From Atherix ibis (lineage: Eukaryota; Arthropoda; Insecta; Diptera; Athericidae), in contig OY282610.1 in assembly GCA_958298945.1 (NCBI GenBank), positions 26,498,233 through 26,562,232 of the forward strand: a stretch of DNA of 64,000 bases, read 5' to 3'. Positions 1 to 10,828 of this stretch are shown in pieces (position 1 is the first letter of the stretch; every line of letters starts with the position of its first letter). The notes beneath the pieces are model-generated. The model ran no database searches. It saw only the letters and a list, made by a program, of their open reading frames with translations, and was not told where the DNA came from. Both the position numbers and the translations under genes were made by a program.

Positions 1-111
1 AACCGATATTATTTAGGCGGCAGTACAGGCGGGGATTACCCGTCGAAACCGATGGCTTACGTTCAGCCTTTGTCCGACACTAGCAATTTAAGTACGAATA
101 GCCCCAATTAA
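1..111 (+). CDS. 3' end of an unidentified protein-coding gene (last exon, partial)
   Basis: Frame 1 is open from the first base and ends at TAA (109-111), giving 36 residues that include GGDYPSKPMAYVQPLSDTSN. The stretch is clearly less AT-rich than what follows. Several AATAAA-type signals sit near 531-545, so 112 to about 560 reads as a 3' UTR. The visible peptide is Ser/Asn/Pro-rich and looks like a disordered C-terminus. I do not recognise the family, and the 5' part lies outside the window. Confidence 0.55.
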   Translation, partial: NRYYLGGSTGGDYPSKPMAYVQPLSDTSNLSTNSPN

Positions 112-845
112 AGCACGGATCCCGTCACAAATAATCATGGTTCCTTTATCGAAAAGAAAATAATCGTTTATTTGAAATTAATATATTAAAATATATTGAC
201 GTGAATATATTCGAGTTTATAGATAAGAACTCCATAAAAAAAGACGATCACGAGAAAAACTATTCAATATGTCGTCTACGGGAACAATATTATCGTTGAG
301 ATGAAATTGATAAAAGATAAAACTTACATATACATACACATATACACTTATATAGACATATATATATATATATCTAATTAATTATTTATTTGAATAAAAA
401 AAAATTTATAGTGTTAATATTGTAACTCCTTGTAAATACATTCATCCATGCCATACGTCTATCCATCTATATATACATACACTTAAAAGATAATGTATTT
501 CGAATAATCGTTAATAGAAGGGAATAATATGTAATAAATAAATAAAAACAAATATCGCGATTATTGATGAATTGTTGGTTTGTTTCATTGTTTTAATGAT
601 GTAAGGCGAATGCAATTAAGCAAATCGAAGGAAATAAATTAATTTTGAATTTGATGCAATTTTGTTTTATTGTTTTGGAGCGTTGTTTTGTTAAACATAA
701 AAAATACCCTTTCCTACCGTATGTAACGGTTGATTGATGATTGACTGGAAACTTTGGAAATGTTACAAAAATATTTAGTAATTTCCTATGCCATTGGGAT
801 AACTTAACATGACTTATATGGTAGTAGCACTTATAGTGTTTGGGT
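112..845. other. 3' UTR then spacer
   Basis: The first ~450 bases are AT-rich, with TA-dinucleotide runs near 350-375 and poly(A) signals near 535-545, consistent with the 3' UTR of the preceding gene. I see no gene in the rest. The long minus-strand reading frame here is low-complexity and unsupported. Confidence 0.4.
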
Positions 846-1545
846 GAGTTTTTAATAAAAATGTTCAAACAATTTCTGTAAATATTTACAATTAAAATTT
901 CCCATAAAAATTGCTGTGAAAAATTTCTTTTTAAAAAGTTTCTGCTCAAAATTTTTTTCAAGATCTATCGTAAGAAAAATTTCTAAAAGTATTCCGGCAT
1001 AAGTTCTTATAAAAATTTGCGTAATAATTTACCACCGAAGATTTTTTTCCGTTAAGATTTCTTTCAAAATGTATAGTAAAAATTTTCTTAAAAATGCTTC
1101 TGAAGCTCTTCCTAAAATCTTCTGTACAAATTCTCCTAAAAATCTTCCGTGAAAATTTTCCATAGATAAATAATTGCAAGCATTTTCCGTGATAACTGCC
1201 CAAAAAAAATTTTCCGTAACAGTTTTCCGTTAAAAATTCTCGTCAAAATTAATTGTAAAATATTTCCATTAAAATTGATCGCAAAAAAAATTTATTAGAA
1301 AGTACCGGTAAAAAATCCCCTCCGCTAAAAATCCCATAAAAATTTCTGGGAAAATTGATCGTAAAAATATTTCCAAAATAATTTACTATAAAAGTTCTGT
1401 CAAAAATTTCCCCTGAAACATTTCCGTTACAATTCCCGTTAGAAATTTCCTGTGAAAAATTTCGTTTAAAAAATGCTAGTAACAAATTCCGGTCTATATT
1501 TTCTGTAAGAATTGTCCGTAAAAAATTTTACCAAATTTCAAAATT
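846..1545. repeat. Degenerate minisatellite upstream of Rpn5 copy 1
   Basis: A roughly 17-20 base motif recurs dozens of times in diverged form: AAAATTTCCGTAAAAATT, with variants such as TTTCTGTAAA and TTTCCGTTAA. The same motif fills the corresponding region upstream of the second Rpn5 copy, and the two blocks begin with the same ~50 bases (near 846 and 5375). It therefore belongs to the duplicated unit. Minus-strand ORFs here rich in Phe, Asn, Arg and Tyr come from the repeat itself and are not genes. Confidence 0.75.
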
Positions 1546-2434
1546 AGTTGAAGTAATTAACAGAAAATTAGAAATTGATAATTTTAAATAACATTCGTTA
1601 CAAGATTTTACTTTTCATGTTGCAATTTATTTTATTTATTCCGTACTCGTAAATTGCCATTTTTCATTTTAATTAAAAATATTTTCTTTTATTTCGTATT
1701 AAAAAATTTGCCTCGACATTGACTTCTATTAAAGAAAACAGTTTTGATTTTATGTAAAAACGTGTCATAAGTCGAAATTCTTGTTTTTCATTAAAATTAT
1801 TTCCTTTAATATCTTTCTTACCTTTAATCTGTATATTTTCGATATAATATTTAATAAAAAATTTTCTCAAAAACCAATTAAAATGAATAAAATGTGACAC
1901 GGAATTGCAGTTTTTCGCAAACAATTTCGAATCTTATTTAATGAACGAACGAACTCTGGTAACGTTCTAATTCTGTTGTGTAGCGAATAAGATTTGCAGT
2001 GTCAGTGCTTGGATTAAATTAAATTGGCCTCTTCACACGATATTAACATAAAATCAATAATATGATACCAATTACGATTATACTTATTGTAATAAACTGG
2101 TTCTCTTATATATTGTACGTTAAGTGAAGAAATGATTATTTTAATCTGAAATATTAAAATAAATATACAATAGAAAAATCTATTGAATAAATACGTGTGA
2201 AAAGGTCCATTTATAGTGACAGATACTGAGGTAAATTGACTTCTATCTGTTGCGAAGTTCAGACCATTTGTAAGCATTTTGTATATATTGAAAGTCACCG
2301 ACCAACCAACCAACCTACCGGGTTAGAACGGTGATATTTAATAATTTTATAATTTATTGTTTTACTTGGATTCGCTGTGTGGAACTTGAGTTATTGGCTT
2401 GTTGGGAAACTGTTACGCATAAAGAATTGGCAAA
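1546..2434 (+). promoter_or_regulatory. Upstream region of Rpn5 copy 1
   Basis: The last ~430 bases are almost identical to those upstream of copy 2 (6670-7100). The region therefore probably holds the promoter and 5' UTR of both copies. No clear TATA box is visible at a convincing distance. Copy 1 carries about 140 bases near 1690-1820 that copy 2 lacks. Confidence 0.4.
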
Positions 2435-4091
2435 ATGGAAGATTATACTACATTTGAAGGTGGACGAATTGTGAAAATGGAAGTTGATTATAGTGCAACA
2501 TGCGACGACAAGATCCCATTAGCGAAAGAAATGGCACAATCCAGCGACAAATTTCACGAAGCTATTGAAATGCTGCTGCAGTTGGAAAAACAAACCAGAC
2601 TGGTAAGTGTTTCCTTAAAACTTCCTCCTATGTTCTTGGTCTTTCATGAATTTGTATACGATTCGGTTTGTTTTCTATAGGGTTCCGATATGATTTCGTG
2701 TTCACGTGTGTTGGTTGCCATAGTGCAGATTTGCTTTGATACCTCAAATTGGAACGCTCTAAATGAATACATTACTGTGCTGGTGAAGCGGCGCTCCCAG
2801 TTGAAACAGGCTGTTAGCAAAATGATCCAAGAATGTGTAACGTACGTGGACAAAACCCCCGACAAAGAAACCAAGTTGAAATTGATAGACACGTTGCGTA
2901 TCGTGACGGAGGGAAAGATTTACGTTGAGGTTGAGCGGGCTCGGCTTACTAAAATGTTGGCTGCCATCAAGGAGGCTGATAACGATGTTGCTGGAGCTGC
3001 GGCAATAATGGAAGAGCTCCAAGTAGAGACTTACGGTTCCATGGAGAAGAGGGAAAAGGTTAGTATCATAAACCGGAAATTGAAAATTTTCAATAGTAAA
3101 CAAGATACTTCATTGTAGGTTGAGCTTATTCTGGAGCAAATTAGACTTTGTCTAGCGAAACAGGATTTTGTGCGAACACAGATCATAGCAAAAAAGATTA
3201 GTACAAAATTTTTCGACGATAAAGAACAGCAGGATCTCAAATTCAAGTACTATGGACTGATGATCCGTCTAGACCAGGAATCTTCTTATCTGAAGACATC
3301 CAGGCATTACCAGGCCGTCGTCGATTCTGACGTGATTAGCGGATCTCCGGATCGTCGGCAGAAAATGATGACCTATGCGGTGCTTTACTGTATCCTTGCG
3401 CCATACGATAATGAACAGCAAGACATGATGTTAAATTTATCGAAAAACAAAATGCTTGAAGAAATTTCAACATATAAGTGAGTATTGTGTTAGTTTTTCC
3501 CTTATTCGTGTAGAAAATTCCTTTTTACGCCTCTTCCGTTTGTGTTTTGATATAAAAATTATTCTTGCATATTTTTCCAGAGAAATTTTAAATTTATTCA
3601 TGTGCAAGGAACTTTTGAATTTCGATACATTCAATAAGCAATTCGGTGAGGAGCTATTAAAATTCGATGTCTTTAATCAAGAAACAGCGCACGGTGTAAA
3701 ATGTTGGACAGAACTTAAAAATCGTCTAATAGAGCACGTGAGATTTATTTATAAATTTAAAAATTATGTCAACTTGAATGAGAATTTTTCATTACAGAAT
3801 ATCCGTACAATATCGAATTTCTATACAAGAATTTATTTGAAAAGAATGAGTGAGCTCTTAGATCTACCAAAGGAAAACTGTGAGGAGTACTTGTCAAAAT
3901 TGGTTAATTCGGGAACGATTCGAGTAAAGATTGATCGGCCGTCAGAGATTGTATGCTTTACAGCTAAGAAAACACCTTCGGATATTTTAAACGAGTGGGC
4001 ACATGGAATTAATGAATTAATGGGTTTCGTTAATAAAACATGTCATCTCATCAATAAGGAGGAATGTATTAATAATGTGCTGCCCTGTTAA
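2435..4091 (+). CDS. Rpn5: 26S proteasome regulatory subunit 12 (Rpn5), copy 1
   Basis: Rpn5/PSMD12 is a PCI-domain subunit of the lid of the 19S regulatory particle. It helps scaffold the deubiquitinase Rpn11 and acts in the cytoplasm and nucleus. I assemble five exons: 2435-2602, 2681-3058, 3119-3477, 3581-3737 and 3798-4091. All four introns have GT-AG ends and the phases fit, giving 451 aa (human PSMD12 has about 456). Recognisable blocks are KMEVDYSA near the N-terminus, [11 protein letters not shown] and [11 protein letters not shown] in the middle, [20 protein letters not shown], and the C-terminal PCI region with [22 protein letters not shown] and [15 protein letters not shown] lies at 4205-4210. 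Compared with copy 2 it has Ile190, Lys196 and Pro414. Family assignment is firm; expression cannot be judged. Confidence 0.95.
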
Positions 4092-4269
4092 TACATTTTT
4101 TCTTCTGATATATAGTTTGATACATTCTCTTTTATTTTTCATTTGTCGATTGTTATATGGTTAGAAATTATTATGTATAAAATTAACAAATAACAACTCA
4201 TTTAAATAAAAAAATCCTAAGTTTAGAGCTGCTTTTTCTGACCTTCGTTTTGCTACAAATGATGTACTT

Positions 4270-5370
4270 TTTTTTAGGATATCCAAAAATTGTGTATTTC
4301 GAAAATCCCTTTTTAATTTCTTTCAGGTTTATTTTTTTCTGTGGTTATGAATATTTTTTCCTTATAGTGATGATTTTTTTTATAAATTACTTGCGTTAAA
4401 GGAATTATGCATATCCTTATAATGTTTTGATATATCGCGCGTGTGGAAAGTATTAGCAAGGATATAGTACGAGATGTCGATGTAGTTTGCTTTTAACCAG
4501 CTGTTGATTGAAATGATTTGGAAAAACCGATTAAGGCGGAGACAGCCCTGTGTTTTGGAACTATTATATTACAGTCTGTTCTTCAAGCCCTATAGTAGCA
4601 CAATGCCTATATAAAAAATTAATGAGTTTACTATACGTTAACGTTCCATCTGCATGGCCAAAGAGCAATGACGTCAACCAGGAAACGAGTATGATAAACA
4701 GTACTATCATCAGCGAAACAGTGAATTGGATTACAAGTAACACATAAGAGATAATTTATAAAAATAATAAAAAGAGTCGGAGAAAGAACCGAACCCTGAC
4801 AAACACCAGCATTTATTTGGTGGACTGCGGACTTGAACCCATCCAGCTCAATGGATTGAAAGATAGCTTTCAATCCATTTGAGGAGGCAATCGTTGATAC
4901 AACATGCACACATTTTAGTCAAAAGTGCTTGAAGCCAAATTTTGTTAAATGCCTTTGAAATATCAAGTGGATTAATCCTACACTCCCCAGAGAAACTGAG
5001 AGTGTGGTTCCATTTTTCCGACTAGATATGCCCTAAACAACCCCCCACACCTTTACCAACTTTTCTTTTCACCACAAATTGTTTCTCCCATTCTTCTGCT
5101 GTTGATCTTTCAATATCCCATGCCCTAAGTCCTTTTCCCCTGAAGAAATTCACACTCCTGTTGTCTCAAGTCTAAATGTACAACATAGCCTGAATTTTTT
5201 TTATGCCTGACTGTGTAAGCGAGAGCGGCAAGTGGTGGAAACCCTCCTAAAATTCCGCAGTACTAGCCTGTACTGCGGAATCACGCCTAGCTATTCCCTT
5301 GTTTTCTAGGACTTCACGTCCGCAATAAATGTAATTTGTTTAGTTTTTACACTATTTTTTATGATAGTTT
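4270..5370. other. Spacer between the two Rpn5 units
   Basis: This stretch is absent at the matching place after copy 2. It contains a non-LTR reverse transcriptase fragment. It also holds a perfect 11-bp inverted repeat (5252-5262 with 5271-5281, ATTCCGCAGTA arms, 8-base loop) and a 13-bp one (4850-4862 with 4867-4879). Confidence 0.5.
4631..4995 (-). pseudogene. Non-LTR retrotransposon reverse transcriptase fragment
   Basis: The minus strand encodes a piece of the RT palm. DISKAFNKIW resembles the box around the first catalytic Asp. After a frame change come INAGVCQGSVLSPTLF (the GxPQGSxLSP box with Pro changed to Cys) and CFADDSTVYHT (the F/YADD active site). These are diagnostic of non-LTR retrotransposon RTs. 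The fragment needs a frameshift and has no intact ORF, so it is a dead 5'-truncated copy. It lies exactly between the tandem Rpn5 units. Its clade is not resolvable by eye; it differs from the jockey-like copies elsewhere in the window. Confidence 0.8.
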
Positions 5371-5374
5371 GACG

Positions 5375-6330
5375 AGTTTTCAATAAAAATGTTCAAACAA
5401 TTTCTGTAAACATTTACGATTAAAATTTCCTGTAAGAATTTTCCGTAAAAATTATCTATAAAAAATTGCTTGTAAAAAAAATTCCCGCTCAAAATTTATC
5501 GTAAGAAAAATTTCCAAAAGTAGTCTGGCAAAAATTCGCTTAATAATTTACCACAAAAATGAATTGTAAGATTTTAATTGCCAAACAATTTTTTACGTAA
5601 AAATTTCCTTCAAAATTTCCTTCAAAGTAATTCTTTGGAAAAAGCTCCCCTAAAATCTTCTGTAAAAATTCTCATAAAAATTGTCCATACAAAAAATTCT
5701 TAAAAAATTATCGTAAGCATTTCCATGATAACTGCCTATAAAAATTCCCCTAAAACTTTTACGTAGTAATTGCCGCTAAAAAAAATTTCGTATAAAAAGA
5801 AATACCAGCAGCCCCCATAAAAATTTTCCGTATCACTTTTCCATAAAAACGTCCTGTAAAATTGATTGTAAGAAATTTTCCGTAAAATATTTCCGTTAAA
5901 ATTGATCGTAAAAATATTTCCATAAGAATTCTTCGTAAAAGTTCCGGTAAAAATTTCCGTAAAAATGTCGGTTCAAAAATGCTAGTAACAAATTTCGCTC
6001 TAAATTTTCCGTAAGAATTGTCCGTAAAAATTGCCCATAAAAAAATCTCGTGTTAAAAGAAATGCGAGCATTTTCCGCAAAAAAATTCCCGTAAAAATTA
6101 ATTGTAAGTAATTTTTCGTAAAATATTTCTGGTAAAATTGATCGTAAAAATATTTCCAAACGAATTTTCTGTAAAAGTTATGGCAAAAATTTCCACTGAA
6201 ACTTTCCCGTTAAAATTCCCGTTAGAAATTTCCCGTGAAAAATTTCGTTTAAAAATGCTAGTAACAAATTTCAGTCTAAATTTTCCGTAGGAATTGTACG
6301 TAAAAATTTTTACCAAATTTCAAAATTATT
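5375..6330. repeat. Degenerate minisatellite upstream of Rpn5 copy 2
   Basis: This is the counterpart of the block at 846-1545, with the same AAAATTTCCGTAAAAATT-like core, but it is longer by about 250 bases. The array therefore expanded or contracted after the gene duplication. Minus-strand ORFs reading FYGNFYRNFY and similar are repeat artefacts. Confidence 0.75.
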
Positions 6331-7100
6331 TTAATTAACCATAAATGAGAAATTGCTAATTTTAACTAACATTATTACTAATTTTAACTAAATTACAAGA
6401 TTTTACTTCTCGTGTTGCAATTTATTTCATTTTTCCGTACTCGTAAATTGCCATTTTTCATTTTAATTAAAAATATTTTCTTTCTTACCTTTAATCTGTA
6501 TATTTTCGATAAAATATTTAATAAAATTTTTTTTCAAAAACCAATTAAAATGAATAAAATGGGACACGGAATTGGTTTTTCGCAAACAATTTCGAATCTT
6601 ATTTAATGAACGAACGAACTCTGGTAACGTTCTAATGGTGTTGTGTAGCGAATAACATTTGCAGTGACAGTGCTTGGATTAAATTAAATTGGCCTCTTCA
6701 CACGATATTAACATAAAATCAATAATATGATACCAATTACGATTATACTTATTGTAATAAACTGGTTCTCTTATATATTGTACGTTTAGTGAAGAAATGA
6801 TTATTTTAATCTGAAATTTTAAATAAAAATACAATAGAAAAATCTATTGAATAAATACTTGTGTGAAAAGGTCCATTTATAGTGACAGATACTGAGGTAA
6901 ATTGACTTCTATCTGTTGCGAAGTTCAGACCATTTGTAAGCATTTTGTATATATTGAAAGTCACCGACCAACCAACCAACCTACCGGGTTAGAACGGTGA
7001 TATTTAATAATTTTATAATTCATTGTTTTACTTGGATTCGCTGTGTGGAACTTGAGTTATTGGCTTGTTGGGAAACTGTTACGCATAAAGAATTGACAAA
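6331..7100 (+). promoter_or_regulatory. Upstream region of Rpn5 copy 2
   Basis: Nearly identical to the copy 1 upstream region, apart from a deletion of about 140 bases near 6481 with the short sequence TTTCTT at the join. It presumably carries the promoter and 5' UTR. Confidence 0.4.
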
Positions 7101-8773
7101 ATGGAAGATTATACGACATTTGAAGGTGGACGAATTGTGAAAATGGAAGTTGATTATAGTGCAACATGCGACGACAAGATCCCATTAGCGAAAGAAATGG
7201 CACAATCCAGCGACAAATTTCACGAAGCTATTGAAATGCTGCTGCAGTTGGAAAAACAAACCAGACTGGTAAGTGTTTCCTTAAAACTTCCTCCTATGTT
7301 CTTGGTCTTTCATGAATTTGTATACGATTCGGTTTATTTTCTATAGGGTTCCGATATGATTTCGTGTTCACGTGTGTTGGTTGCCATAGTGCAGATTTGC
7401 TTTGATACCTCAAATTGGAACGCTCTAAATGAATACATTACTGTGTTGGTGAAGCGGCGCTCCCAGTTGAAACAGGCTGTTAGCAAAATGATCCAAGAAT
7501 GTGTAACGTACGTGGACAAAACCCCCGACAAAGAAACCAAGTTGAAATTGATAGACACGTTGCGTATCGTGACGGAGGGAAAGATTTACGTTGAGGTTGA
7601 GCGGGCTCGGCTTACTAAAATGTTGGCTGCCATCAAGGAGGCTGATAACGATGTTGCTGGAGCTGCGGCAATAATGGAAGAGCTCCAAGTAGAGACTTAC
7701 GGTTCCATGGAGAAGAGGGAAAAGGTTAGTATCATAAGCCGGAAATTGAAAATTTTCAATAGTAATCAAGATACTTCATTGTAGGTTGAGCTTATTCTGG
7801 AGCAAATGCGACTTTGTTTAGCGAACCAGGATTTTGTGCGAACACAGATCATCGCAAAAAAGATTAGTACAAAATTTTTCGACGATAAAGAACAGCAGGA
7901 TCTCAAATTCAAGTACTATGGACTGATGATCCGTCTAGACCAGGAATCTTCTTATCTGAAGACATCCAGGCATTACCAGGCCGTCGTCGATTCTGACGTG
8001 ATTAGCGGATCTCCGGATCGTCGGCAGAAAATGATGACCTATGCGGTGCTTTACTGTATCCTTGCGCCATACGATAATGAACAGCAAGACATGATGTTAA
8101 ATTTATCGAAAAACAAAATGCTTGAAGAAATTTCAACATATAAGTGAGTATTGTATTAGTTTTTCCCTTATTCTTGTAGAAAATTCCTTTTTACGCCTCC
8201 TCTTCCGTTTGTGTTTTGATATAAAAATTATTCTTGCATATTTTTCCAGAGAAATTTTAAATTTATTCATGTGCAAAGAACTTTTGAATTTCGATACATT
8301 CAATAAGCAATTCGGTGAGGAGCTATTAAAATTCGATGTCTTTAATCAAGAAACAGCGCACGGTGTTAAATGTTGGACAGAACTTAAAAATCGTCTAATA
8401 GAGCACGTGAGATTTATTTATGAATTTAAAAATTATGTCAACTTGAATGAGAATTTTTGGTGGAAATTTTTCATTATAGAATATCCGTACAATATCGAAT
8501 TTCTATACAAGAATTTATTTGAAAAGAATGAGTGAGCTCTTAGATCTACCAAAGGAAAACTGTGAGGAGTACTTGTCAAAATTGGTTAATTCGGGAACGA
8601 TTCGAGTAAAGATTGATCGGCCGTCAGAGATTGTATGCTTTACAGCTAAGAAAACAGCTTCGGATATTTTAAACGAGTGGGCACATGGAATTAATGAATT
8701 AATGGGTTTCGTTAATAAAACATGTCATCTCATCAATAAGGAGGAATGTATTAATAATGTGCTGCCCTGTTAA
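7101..8773 (+). CDS. Rpn5: 26S proteasome regulatory subunit 12 (Rpn5), copy 2
   Basis: This is the second complete copy of the proteasome lid subunit gene. Exons are 7101-7268, 7347-7724, 7785-8143, 8250-8406 and 8480-8773, with the same intron positions and phases as copy 1, giving 451 aa. There are three residue differences from copy 1: Met190, Asn196 and Ala414. Intron 4 is 73 bases against 60, because of a 13-base insertion just before the acceptor, which changes from TTACAG to TTATAG. The ORF is intact through the C-terminal PCI region, and AATAAA lies at 8887-8892. Retained introns show that it arose by DNA-level duplication and is not a retrocopy. Nothing visible marks it as a pseudogene. 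Confidence 0.93.
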
Positions 8774-8949
8774 TACATTTTTTCTTCTGATATATAGTTT
8801 GATACATTCTCTTTTATTTTTCATTTGTCGATTGTTATATGGTTAGAAATTATTATGTATAAAATTAACAAATAACAACTCATTTAAATAAACAAAATCT
8901 GAAGTTTAGAGCTGCTTTTTGTGACCTTCGTTTTGCTACAAACGATGTA

Positions 8950-10828
8950 CGTTTTGTGTACAATTTTTTGATTTTCAGAAACTCTGTATTTCGAAGATTT
9001 CATTTTGATTCTCTTTTACGCTTGTTTTTCGTATCTGTAGGTGTAGATATTTTCTCAATATTGATAGAATAAAAATTTGGCATGTTTTGATTTGTTTTTT
9101 ATTCAATTAGAAACGACTGCATTTGGTTTTCTTAGAAAATTTTAAAAAAAAACCTGCAACAAATATGACTGTAATTTTTATAATTTAATTATTGCGATTA
9201 TTTAAAACTTTTAAATGCCTATTTAAGTAGTTATTGATTAAAATATGGCGTTAGAGCGCGTATGTGGAATGACAAAAAATAATTAGTTTTTGGAGTAGAA
9301 TGTTAAAAACGGAACCCAACTTTAAAGATAAAGTTACCTTTAAAAGCAGCATACTGCTGAAAGGCGTCGATATCAGGTAAGGAAAATTTTATATTTGTAC
9401 ATATTACTTTGGCGAACATTTTTAAAATGATTATCAAATTTATTTAAATTAACGAAATATTAACGATGGTTATTAACTTAGAATTAGAAAATAAATAAAC
9501 ATTTTTTCGTTATGAATTTATTTATTTGCGCATAAAAGTTTACATTTCAAAACATGAAACAGAACTCCTACAATACTTAACTTTTCTGATTAAATTCTGA
9601 AAATAAAAACAAACATTTAAATAGAATTATCGAATCATTTTTATGATAAGAAATTTACTCACATCGTTTCCCAATGGAATCAGCTTTAGCTTTAAGTTGG
9701 AATTCAATATATTAATTATCATGTCAGTGTAAAAACTTATAAATTCGAAATCATTATATTTTTCCCAGGCACCATATATAGATTTATATTTTTACATAAA
9801 TGAAAATTGTACGATGAACAGGTACAATTTTTGACTATGTGAAAATTTAAAGCCCCCATCGGAAAGGAATAGACGACCTGTCAAGTCAATCTGATCACAA
9901 TTAATCGTCTGTTTACATTCAATATTACAAAGGGATTTTTAAGTTTTTTAGCACTTAAAAAATCTCAAAATCCAATTAAATTTCGATGAATAATAGGCAG
10001 CTATGGACCTTTATTCATATTTATAATTAGTTACGTGAAAAACGAAATTTGCCAATCTTTAGTTTTCGCATAACCAAAACACTTTTTAACTGAACTTATT
10101 GAATCTTCTGTAAACTTTTAACTTATTGAATTATTGAAATCTATTATTCATAGTAATATTAACGTGTTTCACCTTAGTTTTTATAACAAATTCACTTTGA
10201 AAACGTTTTGAATTACGATATTCAAAGATTCAACTCATACGAACCGTTTGTTGACATTCGATATGTCAAAACTGTAAATTGAAGAAAAACAGCTCCGCCT
10301 ACCAAAATGTGGCTGTAGTTCATTAATAGAAAAATAGATGGCAGGCACAACAGTTAAAAAAGATTTTTATCAATTTTTCCATTCGTATTTTCCTCTATTA
10401 TATTTTCTTTTTTGTGAACCCAAATTCTTTGAATTGAATTTCAATCATTTTTTTAAAATTAAATGTTATATATTTTGCAATTTAAAAGAGTTTAATATGC
10501 ATTCAAAACATCGTGGTTCATAGATTGATGTTTAGGTAATTTGTCGGAAGTGGTCGGAGGCAGTGCAATTCCACGGGTTATTTTGGCTTCAATTAATTTC
10601 ATATACATATAAGGCGATTGTATGTCATTATACTCTATAATCTAAGGTGGCACGTGTGTACGCGGATTGACAGTATTGCGTGCGGTTTATTTTGTATATT
10701 CTTCAATATTCCTGACCACATTTGCATATTTATTTATTTTTTTTACATAATTTAAAATTTGTATTTAATATTAATTATAAAAAATCATTTAGAAATTTAG
10801 TGTATTTTTCTTTATTTTTATTTATAAA
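8950..10828. other. AT-rich spacer between Rpn5 copy 2 and HSPA14
   Basis: No gene is recognised. The first ~200 bases are weakly similar to the sequence after copy 1 (for example GTATTTCGAA), so the duplicated unit once extended a little further. A 61-codon frame at 10338-10523 is Phe/Lys/Asn-rich and not credible. The final ~300 bases probably contain the HSPA14 promoter. Confidence 0.4.

Noticed and set aside
593..1485. Three minus-strand ORFs rich in Phe, Asn, Arg and Lys
   Set aside because: They are translations of the degenerate minisatellite, and the matching block near 5.9-6.3 kb gives equally meaningless frames.
2644..3246. Minus-strand ORFs opposite Rpn5 (also at 7334-7769)
   Set aside because: They overlap the well-supported Rpn5 exons in antisense, and their length follows from the coding constraint on the other strand.
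2435..8773. Rpn5 copy 2 as a processed retrocopy
   Set aside because: It keeps all four introns and the upstream flank, so it arose by DNA duplication.
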